Shown: positions 52,486 to 61,126 of the stretch, piece after piece
Numbering within the stretch: position 1 is the first letter of the stretch
Layout: every line of letters begins with the position of its first letter
NCBI RefSeq assembly: GCF_003664255.1
Contig: NZ_RCCV01000001.1
Span: forward strand, 3,596,001-3,660,000
Source of the DNA: Micromonospora sp. M71_S20
GTDB lineage: Bacteria; Actinomycetota; Actinomycetes; Mycobacteriales; Micromonosporaceae
DNA length: 64,000 bases
Direction: 5' to 3'
Made by a program: the position numbers and the translations under genes
Notes under the pieces: generated by a model
Databases searched by the model: none
Seen by the model: the letters and a program-made list of their open reading frames with translations, nothing else
Told to the model about the DNA's origin: nothing

Positions 52486-53772
52486 TCAGCGGGGCCGGGC
52501 CTCGGCGGTGGTGGCCGTTCCCTCCGACTGCCGCTGCTCGGGTACCGGGGGTCGTCGCATCGTCCGCCAGGGGCCGCCGAGCAGCGGAGTGAGCACGACC
52601 AGCAGGTAGCAGGTACCGACGGCGAGCAGGGTGGCGGTGGTGCCGAACCGGTCGGCGGCCAGGCCGGCCCCGAGGGCGCCGAGCGGCATGGCGGCCCAGG
52701 CGCTTGCGCCGATCACGCCGTACACGCGCGCCCGCATGTGTGCGGGCACCCGTTCGAGTTTCACCGCGCCGATCAGCGGGTTGATCGCGCCGGCGGCGAG
52801 GCCGGCGACCGCGAAGACCGCGGCCACCACGGGCAGCGGCGGGGCGGCGGCGAGGGCCCAGAAGGGCGGGGCGCCGGCGACGGCGAAGGCGGTGACGAAG
52901 GTGGCCCGGCGGGGCAGCCGGTGCCCGACGGCGCTGAAGAGCAGCGAGCCGACCAGCGCGCCTCCGCCCATCGCGCCGACCAGCAGGCCGAACGCGGTGG
53001 CCCCGCCGAGGTCCCGCGCGGCGACGACCGGCAGCAGCACGTTGCTCTTGGTGGCGTCGAAGAGGTTGGTGACCAGCACCAGCAGCACCATGGCGCGCAG
53101 CAGTGGTTCGCGGATCAGGAAGTGCAGCCCGGCCATGAAGTCCCGCCAGTAGCCGCCGGAGGCTGCCGTCGGGCTGTCGGCCGGCCGCAGGCTCGCCGGC
53201 ACCAGCACCGCGACCGCTGCCGCCGAGACGGCGAACGTGACCGCGTCCACTGCCAGGGCGGTCAACGCGCCGAGCGTGCCGACCAGCAGGCCGGCCAGCG
53301 GCGCGCCGAGCAGGCGGGCACCGCGTTCGGTGGCCTCGAACCAGCCGATCGCCCGTTCGATCGGCACCCCGGCGGCGGTCGCCGCCTCGGGCAGCAGCGC
53401 GGTTCGGGCCGTCTGACCGGGGGTGTCGAGCAGGCCGCTGACGAACACCAGGGCGAGGAGCGCCGGGAAGGGCAGCCCGACGGTGGCGTGCAGCAGCGGT
53501 ACGGCGGCGATCGTCACGCCGGAGACCAGGTCGGCCAGCACGCTGGCCCGGCGGTAGCCGATCCGGTCGACGAGCACGCCGCCGAAGGCGCCACCGAGCA
53601 CGACCGGGGCGGTGGCGAACGCGCCGGCGAGCCCGGTGGCGGCGAGGGAGTCCGTCTCGGCCAGCACGTGGAGCGGCAGCGCGATCAGGGTCAGCATGTT
53701 GCCGGTCAGCGAAACCGTGTGGCCGATCAGCAGCCCGAGCAGCGGGGCCCGGCGTGACGTGGCCGGTGTCAT
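52486..53772 (-). CDS. MFS transporter (macrolide-efflux/MFS_3 type)
   Basis: 428 residues, 12 predicted helices. The loop after helix 2 has GVLVDRIGYRRASVLADLVS, the family's motif A. GLLDTPGQTARTALLPEAA is typical of the MefA-like/MFS_3 branch, which exports drugs or siderophores. Substrate unknown. It overlaps the upstream ArsR gene by 4 bases (ATGA), so the regulator and pump are one unit. Confidence 0.85.
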   Translation of the reverse strand: MTPATSRRAPLLGLLIGHTVSLTGNMLTLIALPLHVLAETDSLAATGLAGAFATAPVVLGGAFGGVLVDRIGYRRASVLADLVSGVTIAAVPLLHATVGLPFPALLALVFVSGLLDTPGQTARTALLPEAATAAGVPIERAIGWFEATERGARLLGAPLAGLLVGTLGALTALAVDAVTFAVSAAAVAVLVPASLRPADSPTAASGGYWRDFMAGLHFLIREPLLRAMVLLVLVTNLFDATKSNVLLPVVAARDLGGATAFGLLVGAMGGGALVGSLLFSAVGHRLPRRATFVTAFAVAGAPPFWALAAAPPLPVVAAVFAVAGLAAGAINPLIGAVKLERVPAHMRARVYGVIGASAWAAMPLGALGAGLAADRFGTTATLLAVGTCYLLVVLTPLLGGPWRTMRRPPVPEQRQSEGTATTAEARPR

Positions 53773-54341
53773 CGCGGGTCGCGGAAGGCGTGGTAGATGA
53801 GGGCGATCGTGCGGGCGTCGGCTCGGCCGGCGTCGCTGCGGGCGCGCCAGCGTTCGGCCAGGGCCGCCAGGTCCGCGCGCAGCTCCACCAGCTCGTCGCT
53901 GGTCAGGTGCAGCGTGGAGTCACTGCTGGTGGTGCCGCGTACCCACTCCGGATCGAGGGTGGCCTCAGCGTCGAGATAGGTCCGGATGCGGTCGACGTAC
54001 CGGTCGAGGATGGCGCGGCGCAGCAGATCGGAGGCGGCCTTGCGTTCCGGGTCGGCCAGCGCCTCGACCGGCTCCCACGAGGTGCGGGTGTGCGCCGCCC
54101 GCCACCAACGTTCGCGCCGGTTGCGGGCCAGCTCGGGGACCTCGCGGACGAAGCCGTGCTCCGCCAGCTTGCTCAGGTGGTAGCTGACCGAGCCGACCGC
54201 CTCGCCGGTGACCTCGCTCAGCGCCCCGACCGTCTGCGGGCCGCGGACCCGCAGCTCGCCGAGCAGGCGCAGCCGCGTCGGATGCGCGAGCGCCCGCATG
54301 GCGCGGGGATCGGTGAGGTGCAGGGTGGAACCATCCGTCAT
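53769..54341 (-). CDS. ArsR-like winged-helix transcriptional regulator
   Basis: 190 residues. A winged helix is at about 10-90: MRALAHPTRLRLLGELRVRG, VSYHLSKLAEHGFVREVP. This is the ArsR/SmtB-like (HTH_20) branch without metal cysteines, so the ligand is likely organic. The C-terminal 100 residues form an added helical domain. The gene looks leaderless (TAGTCT 6 bases before ATG 54341). It likely represses itself and the MFS pump through the inverted repeat just upstream. Confidence 0.85.
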   Translation of the reverse strand: MTDGSTLHLTDPRAMRALAHPTRLRLLGELRVRGPQTVGALSEVTGEAVGSVSYHLSKLAEHGFVREVPELARNRRERWWRAAHTRTSWEPVEALADPERKAASDLLRRAILDRYVDRIRTYLDAEATLDPEWVRGTTSSDSTLHLTSDELVELRADLAALAERWRARSDAGRADARTIALIYHAFRDPR

Positions 54342-54354
54342 CGCACAAGACTAG

Positions 54355-54390
54355 ATATACAAGGAATGAAGGACAAGAACTCTTGTATAT
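54355..54390. promoter_or_regulatory. Inverted repeat, likely operator of the ArsR-MFS unit
   Basis: Perfect arms ATATACAAG (54355-54363) and CTTGTATAT (54382-54390), 18 bases between. It abuts the TAGTCT -10 (54353-54348) of the regulator gene. It is one of the lowest-GC sites in the window. Confidence 0.65.
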
Positions 54391-54514
54391 AGCGGCGTGT
54401 GGCGTGTGGCGGGTGCCGAGACGGCGATTCTCGTGGCATCGACGTGCACGGCCACTGCCCGACAACCGGCTTCGCGGCCCTCTGGCACGTTCTCGGTGGG
54501 TCCGAGCAGGTCCG

Positions 54515-54580
54515 TGCCCGCCGGACGCGGGTGCCGCGGTCTTGCCCGCCGGACGCGGGTGCCGCGGTCTTGCCCGCCGG
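54515..54580. repeat. 28-bp tandem repeat, about 2.4 copies
   Basis: Units start at 54515, 54543 and 54571 (partial); each begins TGCCCGCCGG and ends GCCGCGGTCT. It abuts the 3' end of the CHAT gene. Confidence 0.7.
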
Positions 54581-57211
54581 TCAGCCGGCGCCGAAGCAGA
54601 CGAAGGCGGCGGCGGTGGCATGGGCGGCACCGCCGCCGTCGGTGTCGAACGCGCGCTGGGCCTCGGCGAGCGCCGCCGCCGGCGCAGCACCGGCACGCAT
54701 TCGCCGGTGCAGGTCCAGCATCAGCGCGGTGGTCAGGTCGGCCGGGACCGGCAACACGGTGGCGATCAGGCTGCGGGTGCCGAGGGCCAGCAGCACGGCG
54801 GTGAAGCCCATCACCTCGTCGCCCGGCCGGACGCCGGAGAGGCCGGAGTCGCAGGCGGAGAGCACCACACAGCCCGGTGGGCGGGTCAGCCGCTCCAACT
54901 CGTACGCGGTCAACGGCCCGTCGGCCAGTTCCAGTGTGGAGAAAAGAGGGTTGTCGGCGCGGAAGGTGCCGTGCGCGGCGACGTGCGCCAGCCCGGTCCC
55001 GTTCAGCGCGTCGGTGACCGCGTCGGCGGTGGCAGCGCAGCCGGTGAGGGAGCGGGAGCCGGGCAGGGCCGCGCCGAGCTGGCGTACCTCGGTCTCGGCG
55101 GCCGGTAGCCGGGGCCCGGCCACCAGCACCGGCGGGCCGGCCGGGACGATCCGCCCGACGGCGCGCAACCAGACCGTCGCCGAGGGCGCCACCGTCACCG
55201 GCCGGCCGGCACAGGTCGGCAGGCCCGACCAGGGCACGGCGTGCAGCGCGCCGATCGGGACGATCACCAGTGGCCGGTCGCCCAGCAGCCGGCGTACCGG
55301 GTCGAAGAGCTGCCGGTCCAGCGCGGTGGTGGCGAACTCGACCCCGGCCCGGGCGCTGGCCGAGTCGCCGGTGGTGACCAGCCGGCGCAGGCCGAACCGG
55401 TGCAGGCGGGCCCGGCCCAGCGCCTCGTCGAGCGGGCCGAGGTCGTGCAAGCTGGTCCGGCCGTCGCGGACGAGTACCGCCCGCAGCCGTGGCCCGTGCG
55501 CCACCAGCTCCAGCAGCACGGCGTCACCGAGCGCGGCGGCGAGGGCGCCAACCGTGGGCGGTGCCACCAGGCCGCCGCCGTCCGGCTCCCGCGCCCCGCC
55601 GTCCGCGCCCCGGGCCAGTTCCCGGATGCGCTGTTCGAGTCGGCCCTGGCTGCGCCGCAGCGCGTGCACGGGATGCCCGGCGAGCAGCGCGTCCTCCAGG
55701 GCGGTGCTGACCATCCGCAGCTCGGCCAGGGCGGCGGCCAGCCCGGGGTCCTGCGGCGGTTGCACCGCGCGCATCCGCAGGGCGTTGGCCCGCCAGCGTT
55801 CCGCCCAGGCCAGCACCTGGGCGGGCGTGCCGGTGCGGACGGCGATGTCCAGCCCTTCGGTGGCCAGTTCGTGCCCGTACGCCCCGCTGTGCGCGCGAAG
55901 CTCGGTGGCGCCCAGGGAGGCCCGGTGCCCGTCGAGCACCGCCAGTCCCCGGCGCAGGGCCCGGGCCGCGCCCCGCAGGTCACCGTCGAGCCGGCGACGC
56001 AGGGCGAGCGCGTACCAGCCCTGGGCCCGGTGCGGCGCGGTGCCCCGGCGGTGCGCGCGGGCCGCCACCGCCAGCAGCTCGGCCGCCTGGGCGGGCCGGC
56101 CCATCGCCTCGGCCAGCCGGGCGGCCTCGATCCGGGTGGTCAGCGCCGGCGAGGGCCAGCCGGTGGCGTCGAGCTGCCCGGCGGTTCGCACCATGGCGGT
56201 CAGCAGGGCCGTCGACCGGGTGCCCCTTGCGAACTCGGCGCGCAGCTCGACGTGCCGGGCGAAGGCGGCCCAGATGCGGCGTCCCTGGCGACGGAAGCGG
56301 GCCCGGGACGAGGCGGCGGCGGTCGCGGCGGTGTCCAGGTCGCCGGCGAGCAGCGCCGCCCGGGCCCGGGCCAGCAGCGCCTCGGCGAGATCCGAGGCCA
56401 TGCCCCGCCGCCGCAGCTCCGTCACGGCGGAGGCGGCGACCTCGACCGCCTCGTCGACCAGCGGCACCGAGAGCAGCAGTTCGAACCGGTCCAGCAGCAG
56501 TGCCGGACGGGGCACCGACAACCGGCGGTACTCGTCGCCGACGGCGGCGAAGGTGCGCAGGGCGCCCGCGACGTCGCCGCGCTGGCCGGCGGCGATGCCG
56601 ATGTTCCAGCGGGCGTCGGCGGCGGCCAGGTCGAGCCCGAGCCGGCTGAAGATGGCCGCGGAGCGGAACAGGTCGTCGTCGGCGTCCCGGCTGGTGCCCC
56701 GGTGGGCGTTGAGCAGTCCACGGTTGTTGCGCGCCCGCGCCTCCAGCAGCAGGTCGCCCTCACGCTGGGCGATCTCCACCGCGAGGCCGTAGTCCCGGAC
56801 CGCCTCGTCGAACCGCCCCCGGTAGTGCAGCACGACGCCCCGCTGCATCCGGGCCCGGCCGGCGTCGGCGCCGGTCAACCGGGGGAGGGCCAGGGTCACC
56901 GCGCGTAGCGCCGCGCCGGTGCGTCCGGCGTTGGCCAGGACGTACCCGAGGCTCATCCGGGCCAGTGCCCGCACCCGGGGCGAGTCGGTGACCCGCACCG
57001 CCCGGCGCAGGTGCCGTAGGGCGCCCGGCAGGTCGTTGAGCTCCCGCAGGGCCAGCCCGATGGCGCGTTCGGCGGTGGACCGCTCGTCGGCGTCGGGGTG
57101 GCCGACGGCGAGGACCTGCCGGGCGATCGCGATCGCCTCGCGGGGGTAGCGCTGGACTGCGTCGAGCGCGGCCTGGGCCGGGACGGCACCGGGAACGGCG
57201 CTGTCGGCCAT
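54581..57211 (-). CDS. TPR-CHAT protease (caspase-like)
   Basis: 876 residues. The first 550 or so are tetratricopeptide-like helices (ALRHLRRAVRVTDSPRVRAL, VVLHYRGRFDEAVRDYGLAV, ARNNRGLLNAHRGTSRDADD). The C-terminal 330 residues are a CHAT domain: VIVPIGALHAVPWSGLP, then catalytic H747 (HVAAHGTF) and C787 (VLSACDSG). CHAT proteins are cysteine proteases of the separase/caspase clan; the TPR part likely senses or binds a partner. Cytoplasmic. It is divergent from the S8-sigma operon with 187 bases between. ATG 57211 has only a weak ribosome site. Confidence 0.88.
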   Translation of the reverse strand: MADSAVPGAVPAQAALDAVQRYPREAIAIARQVLAVGHPDADERSTAERAIGLALRELNDLPGALRHLRRAVRVTDSPRVRALARMSLGYVLANAGRTGAALRAVTLALPRLTGADAGRARMQRGVVLHYRGRFDEAVRDYGLAVEIAQREGDLLLEARARNNRGLLNAHRGTSRDADDDLFRSAAIFSRLGLDLAAADARWNIGIAAGQRGDVAGALRTFAAVGDEYRRLSVPRPALLLDRFELLLSVPLVDEAVEVAASAVTELRRRGMASDLAEALLARARAALLAGDLDTAATAAASSRARFRRQGRRIWAAFARHVELRAEFARGTRSTALLTAMVRTAGQLDATGWPSPALTTRIEAARLAEAMGRPAQAAELLAVAARAHRRGTAPHRAQGWYALALRRRLDGDLRGAARALRRGLAVLDGHRASLGATELRAHSGAYGHELATEGLDIAVRTGTPAQVLAWAERWRANALRMRAVQPPQDPGLAAALAELRMVSTALEDALLAGHPVHALRRSQGRLEQRIRELARGADGGAREPDGGGLVAPPTVGALAAALGDAVLLELVAHGPRLRAVLVRDGRTSLHDLGPLDEALGRARLHRFGLRRLVTTGDSASARAGVEFATTALDRQLFDPVRRLLGDRPLVIVPIGALHAVPWSGLPTCAGRPVTVAPSATVWLRAVGRIVPAGPPVLVAGPRLPAAETEVRQLGAALPGSRSLTGCAATADAVTDALNGTGLAHVAAHGTFRADNPLFSTLELADGPLTAYELERLTRPPGCVVLSACDSGLSGVRPGDEVMGFTAVLLALGTRSLIATVLPVPADLTTALMLDLHRRMRAGAAPAAALAEAQRAFDTDGGGAAHATAAAFVCFGAG

Positions 57212-57291
57212 GCCAAGAAGAATCCCGCAGTCGCGCTGCCCGGTCAATCGCGTCCGGGTGTACGGGCATCAGTCGCCTGAGCGACGATCAA

Positions 57292-57319
57292 TTGACACCC
57301 GACTATCCTTTGAAATAAT
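57292..57319 (+). promoter_or_regulatory. Strong housekeeping-type promoter of the S8-sigma operon
   Basis: TTGACA (57292-57297), 16-bp spacer, AATAAT (57314-57319, 5 of 6). Such a near-consensus promoter is rare at this GC content. The near-palindrome GGAGAGCGCTTCC (57334-57346) lies just after the start region and may be an operator. Confidence 0.6.
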
Positions 57320-57398
57320 CGTCCCGGTGCCTCGGAGAGCGCTTCCGTAGCCGCCCGGCCCGTCGCCGACCACGCATCTTCGACCGCCTGGAGGACCG

Positions 57399-58709
57399 GT
57401 GCCGTCTGACGACTCCTTCGCGTCGCGCCCGCCCGCCGGGTTGTCCCGTCGGCAGGTCGTGGCCTGGTCCACCCTGGCCGCCGCGGCGGTGCCGCTCGGT
57501 CTCGTCGGGCGGGGCGGCCCGGCCGCCGCCGGCGAGTCGCCCGACGCGACCTACCAGCGCGTCTTCCTGGAGGCCCTGGCCGCCGACCCCGACCTGCGCC
57601 GGTACGCCGTCGAGGGCCGGGAGTTCCTCTACCGGCCCCGGCAGTTGCTGGTGGCTCACCCGGACGTGCAGCGGGTCGTGAGCCGGCTGCGCAGCTACGG
57701 CTACCCGGTCACCGAGGGTGTCGGCTTCGGCGGGGTCGCCCGGCTCCGCTTCGCCGCCGAGACCGACATCCCGTCGGTGGTGACCAGGCTCCGCGACCCG
57801 CAGCAGTGGCCCGGGCAGCCGGCGCCCCTGGTCCAGCCGCACCACGCCCTGCTCGGCTTCGGCAACATCATGGGTAACCCGGGCGGTCCGCCCCGGGTCG
57901 CCGCCGCGTTGCCGGCGCCGGATCCGGCGCGCGCGGGTGAGGGCGCGGGAGTGACGGTGGGGATCTGCGACACCGGCATCTGGCGGCAGGCCGGTTCCCG
58001 TCATCCGCAGTGGCTGGCCGGCAGCTATCTTCCCGAGGTCGACGACGAGGACGCGGTCTACGTCGGCGCGGACGTGCTGGCGCTGCAGGGTGGTCACGGC
58101 ACCTTCGTCGCCGGAGTGGTCCGGCAGGCCGCGCCGGGCGTACGTTTCGATCCCGAGGCCGCGCTGAACGCCACCGGCGTCGGCGACGAGGAGATGCTGG
58201 TCGCCGCCCTCGGCCGGCTCGGTCCGCAGGTGTCGGTCGTCAACCTCTCGTTGGGCTACTTCACCCAGGACGACCAGCCCCCGTTGCCGCTGGTCAACGC
58301 GTTGGCAGGGCTGCCCGGCAGGGCGGTGGTGGCGTCGGCGGGCAATGCCGGCACCAGCCGGCGGGCGTGGCCGGCCGCCCTGGACCGGGTCCTGGCGGTG
58401 GGCGCGGTGAGTGCCGGCTCCACCGGCCCGGTGCCGGCGCCGTACAGCAGCTACGGACCGTGGGTGGACGCCTGCGCCCTGGGGGATCGGACCAGCACCT
58501 ACGTCAGGGGTCGGCTCCAGTTGCCGGGACAACCGATCCGGTACTTCGACGGCTTCGCCGCCTGGGCCGGCACCTCGTTCGCCACCGGCCACGTCGCCGG
58601 CCGGCTGGCCGCCCTGATGACCAGCGCCGGGCTCGGCGCGGAGGCGGCCCGAGCCGCGCTGGTCGCCGGCCCGCGCTGGCACCCCGACTACGGCGTACTC
58701 GTCGCGTGA
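57399..58709 (+). CDS. S8 (subtilisin-family) serine protease
   Basis: 436 residues. A twin-arginine-like signal or anchor (SRRQVVAWSTLAAAAVPLGL) starts at residue 16. A helical domain of about 130 residues precedes the protease, which has D191 (ICDTGIW), H233 (GGHGTFVAG), N316 (ASAGNAG) and S393 (AGTSFATG). All four key residues are present, so it should be active, probably outside the membrane. GTG 57399 follows GGAGGA. A sigma gene follows after 31 bases, so they are likely one operon. Confidence 0.9.
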   Translation: MPSDDSFASRPPAGLSRRQVVAWSTLAAAAVPLGLVGRGGPAAAGESPDATYQRVFLEALAADPDLRRYAVEGREFLYRPRQLLVAHPDVQRVVSRLRSYGYPVTEGVGFGGVARLRFAAETDIPSVVTRLRDPQQWPGQPAPLVQPHHALLGFGNIMGNPGGPPRVAAALPAPDPARAGEGAGVTVGICDTGIWRQAGSRHPQWLAGSYLPEVDDEDAVYVGADVLALQGGHGTFVAGVVRQAAPGVRFDPEAALNATGVGDEEMLVAALGRLGPQVSVVNLSLGYFTQDDQPPLPLVNALAGLPGRAVVASAGNAGTSRRAWPAALDRVLAVGAVSAGSTGPVPAPYSSYGPWVDACALGDRTSTYVRGRLQLPGQPIRYFDGFAAWAGTSFATGHVAGRLAALMTSAGLGAEAARAALVAGPRWHPDYGVLVA

Positions 58710-58740
58710 GGCCGGCATCGGCGCCCCGGGCGTCGTACCG

Positions 58741-59379
58741 GTGAGCGAGCGCGGCACCGTCGGGCTTGTCGCCGCCGCCTCCTGCGGTGACGAGCGGGCG
58801 TGGGGTGAGTTGGTGCGCCGCTACACCCCACTGGTGCTCTCGGTGATCCGGTCGTACGGACTCGACCAGGTCGACGCGGCGGACGTCAACCAGACCGTCT
58901 GGCTGCGTGCGGTGGAGCACCTGGGACGGCTGCGGGAGTCGAACGCCCTGCCCGCCTGGCTGATCACCACCACCCGACGCGAGTGTTACCGGCTGCTTCG
59001 CCTCGGCCGGCGGACCCAGCCGTTCGACCCGTACGACGACTCGGTCGACGGGCACGTCGGTGCCCGTCTGCTGGTGGATCCGGTCACCCCGGACGAGGAC
59101 CTGTTGCGCGCCGAGCGGCAGCAGGCGCTGCGGGAGGCGTTCGCGCAGTTGCCGCCGCGCTGCCGGGACCTGCTGGCGCTGCTGATGGCCGATCCGCCGG
59201 TCAGCTACCGCGAGATCGGCGCCCGGTTGGGCATGCCGGTGGGTAGCGTCGGTCCGAGCCAGGCCCGGTGCCTGCACAAGCTGCGGAACTGTCCGGCACT
59301 CGCCCCGTTCCTCAGGGCGCGTCCGGGCGACGAGGGGAGCGGAGGTGACCGGGATGGAGCCGTGGCCGCCAGCCGCTGA
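58741..59379 (+). CDS. ECF-type RNA polymerase sigma factor
   Basis: 212 residues. Sigma region 2 is at about 20-90 (WGELVRRYTPLVLSVIRSYG, DAADVNQTVWLRAVEHLGRL, LPAWLITTTRRECYRLLR), and region 4 at about 130-190 (REAFAQLPPRCRDLLALLM, SYREIGARLGMPVGSVGPSQ). It directs RNA polymerase to a small target set. There is no classic zinc anti-sigma gene; the next gene overlaps by 35 bases and may play that part. GTG start. Confidence 0.9.
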   Translation: MSERGTVGLVAAASCGDERAWGELVRRYTPLVLSVIRSYGLDQVDAADVNQTVWLRAVEHLGRLRESNALPAWLITTTRRECYRLLRLGRRTQPFDPYDDSVDGHVGARLLVDPVTPDEDLLRAERQQALREAFAQLPPRCRDLLALLMADPPVSYREIGARLGMPVGSVGPSQARCLHKLRNCPALAPFLRARPGDEGSGGDRDGAVAASR

Positions 59380-59818
59380 CGACGCCCTGCTGGCCGAGTT
59401 GAGGGCCGCCCTGCGGGACTCCGGCCCGGTGCCGGAGGAGTTCCTGGCCGCGGCCCTCGCCGCGTTCAGCTGGCGGACCGTCGACGCCGAACTGGCCCTC
59501 GCCGAGCTGACCTTCGACTCGGCCTGCGACCCGGAACCGGCCGGTCTCACCCGGTCCGCCGGCTCGGCGCGCACGCTGACGTTCCGCACCGGTGCGGTGG
59601 TGGTCGAGATCGAGGTGACCCCGACCGGCATCGTCGGGCAGCTCTCCCCGGCCCGGGGCGGGCGGGTCACCGCCCGGACCTCCCTCGGCCCGTACGAGGA
59701 GGTGCCGGTGGACGCGGTCGGCTACTTCTCGATGGGGATGCCGCCCGCCGGTCCGGTCCAGCTCTGCGCCCGCACCGCCGGGTACGCGGTGGCGACCACC
59801 TGGGTCACCCTGCGCTGA
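59345..59818 (+). CDS. Small protein with C-terminal beta-sandwich, candidate sigma partner
   Basis: 157 residues. The first 60 are helical (LLAELRAALRDSGPVPEEFL, AALAAFSWRTVDAELALAEL). The rest looks like a transthyretin/carboxypeptidase-regulatory-like beta domain (TFRTGAVVVEIEVTPTGIVG, VPVDAVGYFSMG, GPVQLCARTAGY). No signal or membrane helix. It overlaps the sigma gene by 35 bases, so the products are made together. I have seen like proteins beside sigma, CHAT and S8 genes in other actinomycetes; none has a proven task that I know of. Confidence 0.75.
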   Translation: MTGMEPWPPAADDALLAELRAALRDSGPVPEEFLAAALAAFSWRTVDAELALAELTFDSACDPEPAGLTRSAGSARTLTFRTGAVVVEIEVTPTGIVGQLSPARGGRVTARTSLGPYEEVPVDAVGYFSMGMPPAGPVQLCARTAGYAVATTWVTLR

Positions 59819-59856
59819 CCCGGACACCGAGCGAACCCGGAGGCCGGCCGGGCGGA

Positions 59857-59889
59857 ACGGAGGTCGCGGGCCCCGTCCGCGACCTCCGT
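59857..59889. terminator. Two-way terminator
   Basis: Perfect 13-bp stem (59857-59869 with 59877-59889), 7-base loop, between the convergent genes ending at 59818 and 59909. Confidence 0.78.
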
Positions 59890-59908
59890 CCCTGCCCTCT
59901 GCGGGCGC

Positions 59909-60952
59909 CTACTTGGCCCGCGGGGCCACCGTGATGTCGTACCGCACTCCGCCGAGGTCGGCCCGCTCGGCGCCGGTGGTGTCCGGGCCGACCTGGGTCA
60001 CGTTGACGGCGATCCTCTCCTGGGTCGGCACGGTCGCCGTGAAGTGCAGCGAGAAGGCGAGCCGCTCACCGGGGTTGAGCTCCAGGTTGTCCAGGCTGGC
60101 CTGGCCGATGTCGACGATCTCGACCTGGTTGCGGCCTACCTCGCGGACACCCTTGCCGGCCTTGCCGCCCTTGGCCCAGCGCTCGAACAGGGTCGGGCCG
60201 AGGTCCGCGACGAGCCGGCCACCGGCGGCCTGGAACGGTGCCCCGGTCTGGCTGAAGACCACGCTGCTGCGGGCCGGCCGGGTCAGCGTGTTGCCGATGG
60301 CGAACGGCCGCGTCTGCGCCTGGCCACCGGCGGTCACCGCCACCGAGTCCACGTTGCGCCAGGCGATGTTGTTGTTGTGACGGGTGTTGACGCCGATGTC
60401 CGGTCCCTCGAAGGTCATCGGGTCGTTGGGGGAGATCCAGCGGGCCAGCAGGCAGAAGTGACCCGGGCCCGGCACGTTGTCCCACGGGATGGTGACCGAG
60501 GTGACGCCCGGGTAGACCGGCACCGCCATCGCGCCGATCTGCGTCCACGCGCCCGGCCAGGCCGCCCCGCCGCCGGGCGTGGTCCGGTAGACCCAGATCG
60601 TGCCCTCCTCCATCACGCTGTCGCCGTACGGGCCGGGGTTGCGCAGCTTGATGAAGATGTAGTTCCGCTGGCCGACGATCGGATTCTGGCTGGTCGCGCA
60701 CTCGACGGCGGTGTGACAGACCTTGATGTCCGGGCTCTGCCAGAGCGGGTTGAGCGCGTGCGGTTCGAGCCCCACGTCGGCGGCCGTGTCCTTCATGTAC
60801 ACGTCGACCGCGGCGGCGGTGGCGGGGCCGTCCGCCGGGCCGGCCAGTGGCGCGGCACCGGCTGCGGTGACGGACAACAGCGTCGCCAGTGCCGCGCCGG
60901 TGAGCAGGGCGAGCGTCGAACGACGCGCTCTTCCCGCGAGTCTGGTAGACAC
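59909..60952 (-). CDS. Secreted protein, function unknown
   Basis: 347 residues. A Sec signal covers about the first 35 (LALLTGAALATLLSVTAAGA). The mature part is beta-rich with YMKDTAADVGLEPHALNP, NYIFIKLRNPG, HFCLLARWISPNDPM and NNNIAWRNVDSV; it looks like an extracellular beta-sandwich pair. I recall the GHFCLLARW and NNIAWRN strings from other secreted bacterial proteins without a known job. GTG 60952 is chosen because GGGAGGA lies just before; ATG 61015 is upstream but has no ribosome site. Confidence 0.75.
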   Translation of the reverse strand: MSTRLAGRARRSTLALLTGAALATLLSVTAAGAAPLAGPADGPATAAAVDVYMKDTAADVGLEPHALNPLWQSPDIKVCHTAVECATSQNPIVGQRNYIFIKLRNPGPYGDSVMEEGTIWVYRTTPGGGAAWPGAWTQIGAMAVPVYPGVTSVTIPWDNVPGPGHFCLLARWISPNDPMTFEGPDIGVNTRHNNNIAWRNVDSVAVTAGGQAQTRPFAIGNTLTRPARSSVVFSQTGAPFQAAGGRLVADLGPTLFERWAKGGKAGKGVREVGRNQVEIVDIGQASLDNLELNPGERLAFSLHFTATVPTQERIAVNVTQVGPDTTGAERADLGGVRYDITVAPRAK

Positions 60953-61126
60953 ATTTCCTCCCGATGATGGGGGATCGCCGTTCGCCCCGAGGTGGTGGCG
61001 TGGGCGGGTGGACATCCTTACGGAGCCCGATCGATGCGAGTAGATACATCTGCCGCCGGCGGGTGATGTCAGATGGTGGGAGTTGCCGTCAAGCCGGCGA
61101 AAGCCGCGCAGCGCTCGGACGTGCGC

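Noticed and set aside
57334..57346. GGAGAGCGCTTCC as a third copy of the beta-1,3-glucan operator
   Set aside because: Only about 10 of 16 bases match the 28621/44175 core and the gene is a protease. Kept only as a possible local dyad.
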